A stretch of 14,437 nucleotides of DNA from an uncultured Alphaproteobacteria bacterium (lineage in GTDB: Bacteria; Pseudomonadota; Alphaproteobacteria; Rhizobiales; Ancalomicrobiaceae): contig CALFRR010000069.1 in assembly GCA_937919435.1 (NCBI GenBank), forward strand, positions 1-14,437, given 5' to 3'. The stretch's first letter is position 1. Each line of letters begins with the position of its first letter. Shown here in pieces: positions 6,398-11,906 of the stretch. Under the pieces are notes generated by a model. The model searched no databases, was not told the DNA's origin, and saw only the letters and a list, made by a program, of their open reading frames with translations. Made by a program: the position numbers and the translations under genes.

Positions 6398-6790
6398 TCA
6401 ACGGGCGCGGCGCGCGAGCCAGAAGCCGACGCCGATCGCCGCGGCGACCGCCGCCAGCCGGGTGTGGCGCGCGGCGAGAGCCATCGCCGTCGGCGCGACC
6501 GCGACGACCGTGCTGGCGGCGACCGCCCGTGACACGTCCCGGCGGGCTCGCCGCGCGACGACGACCGCCGTGACGATCGCGACACCGGCGAGCCCGACCG
6601 ACGCCGCGGCGACGATCAGCGCCGCGATCTCCGGAGCGAAGTGCCGCGCCAGCACCAGTTCGCCGGCGCGGGCGGCGAAGCCCGCGGCGACCAGCCCGGC
6701 GGCCGCGGCGATCGCCGTCGCCGCCAGACAGAGGCCGGCTCGGCGCCGCAGTACACCGAGCTCGATGCCGAGCCGCCGCGGTCCGCTCAT
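6398..6790 (-). CDS. Small membrane protein, probably YqjE/holin-superfamily-III-like
   Basis: The 130-residue product has hydrophobic segments at about 17-40, 52-79, 87-106 and 110-126, separated by arginine clusters (RRRAG, ARRARRD, ARRAR). Alanine and valine dominate. The ATG overlaps the stop of the DUF883 gene (ATGA at 6790-6787), so the two are co-translated. In E. coli the DUF883 protein YqjD is followed by the small membrane protein YqjE, and the same pairing is common in proteobacteria. The assignment rests on this order and on the membrane pattern, not on a clear sequence motif. No own promoter is visible; it should follow the EcfG-type promoter at 7260-7284. Confidence 0.65.
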   Translation of the reverse strand: MSGPRRLGIELGVLRRRAGLCLAATAIAAAAGLVAAGFAARAGELVLARHFAPEIAALIVAAASVGLAGVAIVTAVVVARRARRDVSRAVAASTVVAVAPTAMALAARHTRLAAVAAAIGVGFWLARRAR

Positions 6791-7191
6791 CGGCGGCCAC
6801 CGGCCTGCGTCACCAGGCCGAGGAGGAGACCGATCCCCGCCGCCACCGCGAGCGACGAGATCGGCCGTTTCGCCACCGTATCGGCGAGGCCGTCGAGGCC
6901 GTCGCGCCCCAGCGTGCGCGCGTCGTCGACGAGACCGGCGACCCGTCCGGCGGTCTCGGCGCCGGTCGCCTTGACGGCATCGACCGCTTCCCCGGCCCGG
7001 TCGCCGGTGGCCGCGGCGAAGCGTTCGACGATTTCTCGCATCTCGGCGAGTGCCTCGCGTGCCGACTGCGCCACGGCGGCCGCCTGTTCGGCGAGAACCG
7101 CACCGGTCTCTCCGAGGTCCTTCGCCGTGGCGGCCGCTTCGTCGCCGATCTTCTCGGTCGGGGAGCGGGTGGCGGTGGTGCTCTGGGCCAT
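6787..7191 (-). CDS. DUF883 (YqjD/ElaB-like) tail-anchored membrane protein
   Basis: The 134-residue protein has a long Ala/Glu-rich amphipathic helical region (about 10-105, periodic AEQAAAVAQSAREALAEMREIV) and a single C-terminal membrane segment, ISSLAVAAGIGLLLGLVTQA (111-130), followed by GGRR. This is the layout of the DUF883 family. In E. coli YqjD and ElaB are stationary-phase inner-membrane proteins that bind ribosomes; whether this one does is unknown. The ATG at 7191 is the first with an AGGA site in front; longer frames run across the EcfG-type promoter. It overlaps the following membrane gene by 4 bases. The stress promoter upstream fits a growth-arrest role. Confidence 0.85.
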   Translation of the reverse strand: MAQSTTATRSPTEKIGDEAAATAKDLGETGAVLAEQAAAVAQSAREALAEMREIVERFAAATGDRAGEAVDAVKATGAETAGRVAGLVDDARTLGRDGLDGLADTVAKRPISSLAVAAGIGLLLGLVTQAGGRR

Positions 7192-7259
7192 GACGGATCC
7201 TTTCACGTGTGGTCGGGAGGGGTGCCGCGGCCCGACGGCCGGGCGGTGTTCGAAGGACC

Positions 7260-7284
7260 AACCGACGAGACCCCGACCGGTTCC
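7260..7284 (-). promoter_or_regulatory. EcfG-type (GSR) promoter of the DUF883 operon
   Basis: On the minus strand the site reads GGAAC (7284-7280), a 16-base spacer and GGTT (7263-7260). Only the first -10 base differs from the consensus, the same variant as in front of phyR. Transcription should start near 7253, about 60 bases before the ATG at 7191. Confidence 0.65.
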
Positions 7285-7308
7285 CGGACCCGGCGAGAAA
7301 AGAGTTTC

Positions 7309-7333
7309 GGAACCTTTCGCCGCCTCGCGCATT
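7309..7333 (+). promoter_or_regulatory. Weak EcfG-type promoter candidate of the AI-2E family gene
   Basis: GGAAC at 7309-7313 is followed after 16 bases by CATT (7330-7333), which departs from CGTT at its second base. It lies 36 bases before the TTG start at 7370 and is divergent from the promoter at 7260-7284. The -35 box is perfect; the -10 is doubtful. Confidence 0.35.
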
Positions 7334-7369
7334 CGTCCGCAGCCCACCCGCCGCAGCGAGGAGACCGCA

Positions 7370-8491
7370 TTGAACCGCCCCGAACGCTTTCCCGCCGCGA
7401 CGCCCGCCACCTTCGCCCGGCGCCCCTCGCTTCCCCCCGAACGCCCGGCCCGGCGGGGACGCGGTCCGCTCGAACCGGCGGTGATCGGGCTGTTCGTCCT
7501 GGCGCTGCTCGTCGCACTCCATGCCGCCGCGGCCCTGGTGGTGCCGATGATCAGTGCGGTCATCTTCGGGTCGGTCGTCGCCCATGTCGGCGATCGGGCG
7601 CAGCGGATCGGCATTCCGCCGGTGGTCGCCGCGATGGCGCTGGTCGCGGCGACCGGCTTCGGGCTGTTCTTCCTGGGCAGCGCTCTCGCCGAGACGATCG
7701 CCGGGCTGGTCGACCGCCTGCCCGAGATCGCGACGCGCGTCGAAGGGGTGATCTCCGACCTCGCCGCTCCGTTCACTGCACTGCGGGCACGCCTTCTCGG
7801 CGGCGGAACCTTCGGCGGCGAGAGCACCGCCGGGCTGGGATCGTTCGCCCCGTCGATCGACCTCGCCTCGCTCTCCGGCCTCCTCGGCGGCCTGACGCCG
7901 GCGCTGGGCGAGGTGCTGATCTTCCTCGCGACGCTCGCCTTCTTCGTCGCCGGACGGACCACGCTGCGCCGCAACGTCATCCTGTCCTTCGGCGCACGCG
8001 AGAACCGTCTCGCCGCCATCCGCGTGTTCAACGCCTGCGAAGCCGACCTCGCGACCTATTTCGGGACGACCGCCGTCATCTATCTCGGGGTCGGCGCGTC
8101 GACCGCGGCGATCGCCTGGGCCGCCGGTTTCTCCGGACCGGTCCTGTGGGGCGTTCTCGCCGTTCTCATGAGTTTCGTGCCGTTCCTCGGGCCGGCGGTC
8201 GTCGCCCTCGGTCTCGCCTCGGCCGGCCTCGTCACCCACGACGGGCTTCTCGCGGTCGCCTGCCCGGCGGCGGCCTTTCTGACGGTCCATCTGATCTGCG
8301 AGAACGTCGTCATCCCGTCAATCCTGGGACGACGCTTCGAGGTCAATCCGTTCGTCGTCTTCCTGGCGATCGTTTCGGGAACATGGATGTGGGGGCCGAT
8401 GGGCGCGGTGCTCGCCGTCCCGCTCCTGCTGGTCGCCCGTTCCGTGCACGGCGCGATCCGGGGCGGTCCCGCCTGCGGGCTGCCGGACTGA
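7370..8491 (+). CDS. AI-2E (PerM) family membrane transporter
   Basis: The 373-residue protein has a Pro/Arg-rich cytoplasmic tail (1-34), then membrane segments at about 36-68, 80-105, 178-200, 225-245 and 250-350. The PerM pattern is clear: a periplasmic amphipathic region after the third segment (LPEIATRVEGVISDLAAP), FVPFLGPAVVALGLA (about 264-278), and the C-terminal NPFVVFLAIVSGTWMWGPMGAVLAVPLLLVAR. Members have been linked to autoinducer-2 export or to Na+/H+ antiport; the substrate here is unknown. TTG 7370 is chosen because GAGGAG at 7358-7363 lies 6 bases before it and no ATG or GTG near it fits; frames starting further left are not supported. A hairpin follows at 8507. Confidence 0.92.
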   Translation: MNRPERFPAATPATFARRPSLPPERPARRGRGPLEPAVIGLFVLALLVALHAAAALVVPMISAVIFGSVVAHVGDRAQRIGIPPVVAAMALVAATGFGLFFLGSALAETIAGLVDRLPEIATRVEGVISDLAAPFTALRARLLGGGTFGGESTAGLGSFAPSIDLASLSGLLGGLTPALGEVLIFLATLAFFVAGRTTLRRNVILSFGARENRLAAIRVFNACEADLATYFGTTAVIYLGVGASTAAIAWAAGFSGPVLWGVLAVLMSFVPFLGPAVVALGLASAGLVTHDGLLAVACPAAAFLTVHLICENVVIPSILGRRFEVNPFVVFLAIVSGTWMWGPMGAVLAVPLLLVARSVHGAIRGGPACGLPD

Positions 8492-8506
8492 CCCCCAAAA
8501 GAGGAA

Positions 8507-8535
8507 GGGCGCCGGTCGTATCGCGACCGACGCCC
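8507..8535. terminator. Bidirectional terminator between the AI-2E gene and ecfG
   Basis: GGGCGCCGGTCG (8507-8518) pairs with CGACCGACGCCC (8524-8535) around TATCG, with one mismatch (8512/8530). It lies between two convergent genes. Reading left, for the ecfG transcript, the stem is followed within a few bases by CTCTTTTGG; reading right it is followed by GTGTTCTTCG. The modest T runs on both sides support termination both ways. Confidence 0.75.
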
Positions 8536-8564
8536 CTCGTGTTCTTCGAACCCCTCGGTCCGCC

Positions 8565-9122
8565 TCACCTCTCGGCGATGCCGGCCGCCGGTTCGGCGCC
8601 GAGGGTCGCGAAGCCGGAACCGATGTCCTCGACCCCGTCCATCGACAACAGCACCATCAGCTTCTGGCGGGCCCGGTTGACCCGGCTCTTCATCGTGCCG
8701 ATCGCGCATCCGCAGATCTCGGCCGCCTCTTCGTAGGAGAACCCGGAGGCACCGATCAGGATCAGCGCCTCGCGCTGGTCCGGCGCCAGCCGGTCGAGTG
8801 CGGCGCGGAAGTCTGCGAGATCGACATGGCCGTGCTGGTTCGGCACCGACACCAGACGGCCCGCCGCCTCGCCGTCGACGTCCTGCACCTCGCGGCGCGA
8901 CTTGCGATGCTGGCTGAAGAAGGTGTTGCGCATGATCGTGAAGAGCCAGGCGCGCAGGCTCGTTCCCTCGGTGAACGAAGCATGTGCTGCCCAGGCCTTC
9001 ATCACGGTTTCCTGGACCAGATCGTCGGCGCGGTCGTGGCTCCCGGTCAGCGATATGGCGAAGGCGCGCAACGACGGGAGTTCGGCCAGGAGCGCCGTCT
9101 TGAGGGCGGTGATCGCCGTCAT
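8565..9122 (-). CDS. ecfG: EcfG-family sigma factor of the general stress response
   Basis: The 185-residue sigma factor directs RNA polymerase to GGAAC/CGTT promoters. Region 2 (about 20-87) shows DDLVQETVMKAW and LRAWLFTIMRNTFFSQHRK, which bind the core and the -10 element; region 4 (about 103-158) has the helix-turn-helix FSYEEAAEICGCAIGTMKSRVNRAR for the -35 element. The acidic linker DVDGEAAGR and the position directly after nepR are typical of EcfG. ATG 9122 overlaps the nepR stop (ATGA), so its translation is coupled to its inhibitor; a G-rich stretch just upstream serves as ribosome-binding site. The open frame continues far upstream to 9518 but runs through nepR and its promoter, so that extension is not real. 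A terminator hairpin follows. Confidence 0.95.
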   Translation of the reverse strand: MTAITALKTALLAELPSLRAFAISLTGSHDRADDLVQETVMKAWAAHASFTEGTSLRAWLFTIMRNTFFSQHRKSRREVQDVDGEAAGRLVSVPNQHGHVDLADFRAALDRLAPDQREALILIGASGFSYEEAAEICGCAIGTMKSRVNRARQKLMVLLSMDGVEDIGSGFATLGAEPAAGIAER

Positions 9123-9319
9123 TCGCCGCCCCCCTTCGCCTTCGCGGAGAGAGCCGTCCGCTCCTGCGTCTCCAGCGCGTCGAGCAACGCCGTCAGCCGG
9201 TCGGGAACCGGTTCGCTCAGGATCGAGCCGTAGAACTCCTTGAGCTTCTCGCCGAGATGGGCCTGAATCGGCTCGGCGATCCCGACGGAGCGGGGGGATG
9301 CGGGTTTCGGATCGGACAT
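9119..9319 (-). CDS. nepR: NepR anti-sigma factor
   Basis: The 66-residue protein binds and blocks EcfG until phosphorylated PhyR takes it away. The conserved core is complete: IQAHLGEKLKEFYGSILSEPVPDRLTALLDAL at about 18-49, with two helices joined by the EPVPDR turn, flanked by short disordered ends (Pro/Ser-rich start, Lys/Gly-rich end). ATG 9319 is chosen over the in-frame GTG at 9400 because that GTG lies right beside the -10 box of the EcfG-type promoter (9394-9397) and upstream of where the transcript should start. The gene overlaps ecfG by 4 bases, and the EcfG-type promoter makes the pair autoregulated with a leader of about 70 bases. Confidence 0.95.
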   Translation of the reverse strand: MSDPKPASPRSVGIAEPIQAHLGEKLKEFYGSILSEPVPDRLTALLDALETQERTALSAKAKGGGE

Positions 9320-9393
9320 GCGCGCACTCTCGAATTCGTTCGTCGTCCTGGGTCGGACCGCCGGGCCATCGGCATCGATGGCGTCGGCGAGGT

Positions 9394-9418
9394 AACGCAC
9401 CGCCGGGAACGAGGTTCC
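9394..9418 (-). promoter_or_regulatory. EcfG-type promoter of nepR-ecfG
   Basis: On the minus strand the site reads GGAAC (9418-9414), a 16-base spacer and CGTT (9397-9394), an exact consensus match and the expected autoregulatory promoter. Its -35 box lies in one arm of a 7-bp perfect inverted repeat, CGGGAAC (9404-9410) and GTTCCCG (9414-9420), separated by GAG. Confidence 0.85.
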
Positions 9419-9448
9419 CGGGGCTCGCGAAAATAGTTCGTCCGGATG

Positions 9449-9473
9449 GGAACCATTCTCCGACGGCGGGGTT
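9449..9473 (+). promoter_or_regulatory. EcfG-type promoter of phyR
   Basis: GGAAC at 9449-9453, a 16-base spacer and GGTT at 9470-9473 differ from the consensus only in the first -10 base. The -10 ends 57 bases before the phyR ATG. The two divergent -35 boxes in this gap are 30 bases apart. Confidence 0.7.
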
Positions 9474-9530
9474 GTCGCTCGGAGGGTCGCACGTGGACGG
9501 CTCTCCCGCTCGTGTCACGAAAGAAGAAAC

Positions 9531-10331
9531 ATGACCCTTTCATCCCTCGTCGCACCGCAACTGCCCCTGCTCCGCCGCTATGCCCGCGCCCTTTCGGGCA
9601 GCCAGACGAGCGGCGACAACCACGTCGTGGCGACGCTCGAAGCACTGGTCGCCGATCCCGCCGGCTTCGATCGGTCCGTCGACCCGCGGGTCGCGCTCTA
9701 TCGTTTCTTCTCGGCGATCTGGAACGCCAACCCGATGAACGCGCTCGGCGTCGAGGAGGCCTCGGGAGCCGGTGCCGACCGTCGGCTCGAGGCGATCACG
9801 CCGTTGCCGCGTCAGGCCTTCCTGTTGACCGCGGTCGAAGGATTTTCGCCGGCCGATGCGGCGAGCATACTCGGCGTCGATCCCGTGCGCTTCGCCGAAC
9901 TGCTCGCCGAAGCCGCCCACCGGATCGGAGAGCAGGTCTCCTCGACCGTCCTCGTCATCGAGGACGAACCGATCATCGCCATGGATCTCGAATCGCTCGT
10001 CGAATCGCTCGGTCACGTCGTCGTCGGCAACGCTCGGACCCGGGCCGAAGCGGTCGACATGGCGCACCGCCACCGACCGGGACTGGTCCTCGCCGACATC
10101 CGGCTCGCCGACGGCTCGTCCGGTCTCGACGCGGTCAACGACATCCTCGCCGATTTCGACGTTCCGGTGATCTTCATCACCGCCTATCCGGAGATGCTGC
10201 TCACCGGGACCCGTCCCGAACCGACGTTCCTGATCGCCAAGCCGTTCCGCGAGGACACCGTCAAGGCGGTGGTCTCGCAGGCGCTGTTCTTCGACACCGC
10301 CGCGTCGGCCGGCCTGAAGCGTTCCGCCTGA
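9531..10331 (+). CDS. phyR: PhyR, anti-anti-sigma response regulator
   Basis: The 266-residue protein is the central switch of the general stress response. An EcfG-like domain without DNA-binding function (about 1-135; LPLLRRYARALSGSQTSGD at the start, PLPRQAFLLTAVEGFSPADAASIL in the sigma-4-like part) is fused to a receiver (about 139-260). The receiver has Glu144/Asp145, phospho-acceptor Asp189 in LVLADIRLADGSSG, the FITAYPE motif (215-221) of the FATGUY receiver class, and Lys237 in IAKPF. When phosphorylated, family members release the sigma-like domain, which then traps NepR. ATG 9531 follows a purine-rich AAGAAG stretch. A divergent EcfG-type promoter drives it; the HWE kinase follows after 47 bases and is probably co-transcribed. 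Confidence 0.98.
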   Translation: MTLSSLVAPQLPLLRRYARALSGSQTSGDNHVVATLEALVADPAGFDRSVDPRVALYRFFSAIWNANPMNALGVEEASGAGADRRLEAITPLPRQAFLLTAVEGFSPADAASILGVDPVRFAELLAEAAHRIGEQVSSTVLVIEDEPIIAMDLESLVESLGHVVVGNARTRAEAVDMAHRHRPGLVLADIRLADGSSGLDAVNDILADFDVPVIFITAYPEMLLTGTRPEPTFLIAKPFREDTVKAVVSQALFFDTAASAGLKRSA

Positions 10332-10378
10332 GCGCGCCACGAGGGGCGACGGGCGGACCCGTCCGACGGGGAAGAGCG

Positions 10379-11749
10379 GTGAGTGCAGAAGACCTCGCGG
10401 TATTCCATCGGCTGATCGACGTGCTCACCTTCGCCGCCAGCCTCTCGGTGAGCGTCGCGGTCGGGTGGTATCTGGTACGGATCCGTGGCCGGCTCGGCGG
10501 CCTCGCCGGAGCCACCGTGCTGGTCGCCGTCTTCGTTCTGGCGCTCGCCGTGACGCACGCCGCGCAGTTCGTGGTCGCCAACGTCCCGGGAACCGGCGAG
10601 ATCTACGTCGTCGAAGCGATCGCCGCCGCGGTGACCGTCGCGGCGGCGATCGCCGTCTGGCCGATGGTGCCGAAGCTTCTGTCCCTGCCGACCCGGTGCG
10701 AACTGATGGACATCAATCGGCGGCTGGTCTCCGAACGGGAGGCGCGGCAGGCTCTGGTCGACGCGATGCGCGGTCTCAACGAAGAGCTCGAACGTCGCGT
10801 CGCCGAGCGCACCCGGGAGGTCGAACGCGAGCGCCGCCGTTTCGAGATCGCGCTCGAGGGAACCCACATCGCCGTCGCCGAACAGGACCGCGATCTGCGG
10901 TACATCTGGCTCTACAACGCGCCCGCCGATCTCGGCGACGTCGACCTCGTCGGCCGGCTGCCCGACGAGGTGCTGCCGCCCGCCACCGCGGCGGCCCAAT
11001 ATGCGGTGAAGCGCCGGGTGCTGGCGACCGGACGGGCCGAACGCTTCGAAGTGGCGATGGCCGGCCCGCGCGGAACCACCTGGTACGAAGGCCGGGTGGA
11101 ACCGATGTTCGAAGCCGACGAAGTGATCGGTGTGATGACCGTGTCCATCGACATCACTCGGCACAAGGACCACGAACGCGAGATCCGCGACGTCCTGCGC
11201 GAACTCACCCACCGTTCGAAGAATCTGCTCGCGGTCGTCCAGGGCATCGCCCGTCAGAGCGGCGCCGGGCACCCCGAGATCGCCGACTTCGTCCGGCCGT
11301 TCAACGGGCGCCTGCAGGCTCTCTCGCGTGTCCACGAGATCCTCGTGGAAGCGAACTGGCGGGGCGTCGGTCTGCGCGCGCTCTTCGAGCGCGAGCGCGG
11401 TCTCGGGTATCGGACCGACCTCGAGATCGAAGAGCGACTGCCCGACCGCCTCCTGTCGCCGGAAGCCGGACAGAACTTCGCGCTGCTGCTCCACGAACTC
11501 CTGGTCGAGGCCCGCCGGGCCCCGGCACCGGCCACCGTGGCCGTCGACTGGACGGAGCGCGACGGACGTTTCGTCTTCGACTGGCGGCGCAGCGGTCCGC
11601 CGACCCGCCTGTTCGACGACGGCTTCGGCCGCCTCTATCTCGAACGCCACATGCCCCGATCGGTCGGCGGAGAAGCGGTTCTGACCGTGTCCGAGGAGGC
11701 CACCCGCTATCGCCTGGAGGCGCCGGTGACCGCACTGGCCCCGACCTGA
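10379..11749 (+). CDS. Membrane HWE-type sensor histidine kinase next to phyR, with altered ATP-binding motifs
   Basis: The 456-residue protein starts at GTG 10379 after GGGGAAGAG, 47 bases behind phyR, so it is the obvious candidate input to PhyR. Three membrane segments (about 8-34, 41-66, 76-98) end in WPMVPKLLSLPT; the order of motifs resembles the ethylene-receptor-type sensor found in many bacterial kinases. A coiled coil (107-153), a PAS domain (about 154-262, ending SIDITRHKD) and a HWE H-box follow, LRELTHRSKNLLAVVQGIARQS with His278. In the ATPase part the N-box reads HELLVEARR (372-380), with Glu377 where Asn is expected, and the family W-x-E is W402-R-R404; GFGRLYLER and the ending LEAPV remain recognisable. 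Weak or absent kinase activity is therefore possible, leaving a regulatory or phosphatase role. Confidence 0.92.
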   Translation: MSAEDLAVFHRLIDVLTFAASLSVSVAVGWYLVRIRGRLGGLAGATVLVAVFVLALAVTHAAQFVVANVPGTGEIYVVEAIAAAVTVAAAIAVWPMVPKLLSLPTRCELMDINRRLVSEREARQALVDAMRGLNEELERRVAERTREVERERRRFEIALEGTHIAVAEQDRDLRYIWLYNAPADLGDVDLVGRLPDEVLPPATAAAQYAVKRRVLATGRAERFEVAMAGPRGTTWYEGRVEPMFEADEVIGVMTVSIDITRHKDHEREIRDVLRELTHRSKNLLAVVQGIARQSGAGHPEIADFVRPFNGRLQALSRVHEILVEANWRGVGLRALFERERGLGYRTDLEIEERLPDRLLSPEAGQNFALLLHELLVEARRAPAPATVAVDWTERDGRFVFDWRRSGPPTRLFDDGFGRLYLERHMPRSVGGEAVLTVSEEATRYRLEAPVTALAPT

Positions 11750-11768
11750 TCAACCGGTGGCGCCCGCA

Positions 11769-11791
11769 GGAACCCGCCGTTCGGCGGTTCC
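11769..11791. terminator. Hairpin 1 in the convergent gap after the HWE kinase
   Basis: GGAAC plus CGCC (11769-11773, 11775-11778) pair with GGCG plus GTTCC (11783-11791) around GTTC, with one bulged C. It begins 20 bases after the kinase stop. No T run follows. Confidence 0.55.
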
Positions 11792-11803
11792 GGGACCGAC
11801 GCC

Positions 11804-11821
11804 CGGATCGGCATCGATCCG
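11804..11821. repeat. Hairpin 2 in the convergent gap
   Basis: CGGATCG (11804-11810) and CGATCCG (11815-11821) form a perfect 7-bp stem with a GCAT loop. Confidence 0.5.
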
Positions 11822-11824
11822 AGA

Positions 11825-11841
11825 GGCCGACGCTGTCGGCC
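11825..11841. repeat. Hairpin 3 in the convergent gap
   Basis: GGCCGAC (11825-11831) and GTCGGCC (11835-11841) form a perfect 7-bp stem with a 3-base loop. Together with hairpins 1 and 2 it probably ends transcription from both sides; the rest of the gap up to 11906 shows nothing else. Confidence 0.5.
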
Positions 11842-11906
11842 GCGTCGAAGCGACCGCCCCTTCCGCGTGCTTCTCGCGATCCATGCTCGGCGCCTCCGTC
11901 CGAAGC

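Noticed and set aside
6398..8290. 630-codon version of the holin-like protein
   Set aside because: The upstream part is antisense to the AI-2E gene and out of frame with DUF883; only 6398-6790 has a hydrophobic product and a coupled start.
6641..8491. 616-codon version of the AI-2E family protein
   Set aside because: The extra N-terminus is antisense to the DUF883 operon and crosses both divergent promoters. TTG 7370 with GAGGAG at the right distance fits the family length.
9320..9400. N-terminal extension of NepR to GTG 9400
   Set aside because: This GTG directly abuts the -10 box at 9394-9397 and would lie upstream of the transcript start.
9123..9518. N-terminal extension of EcfG
   Set aside because: The frame runs through nepR and its promoter. 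The ATGA overlap with nepR and the family's usual N-terminus support the start at 9122.
9446..10378. N-terminal extension of the HWE kinase through phyR
   Set aside because: It overlaps all of phyR in another frame with an Arg-rich product; GTG 10379 has its own ribosome-binding site.
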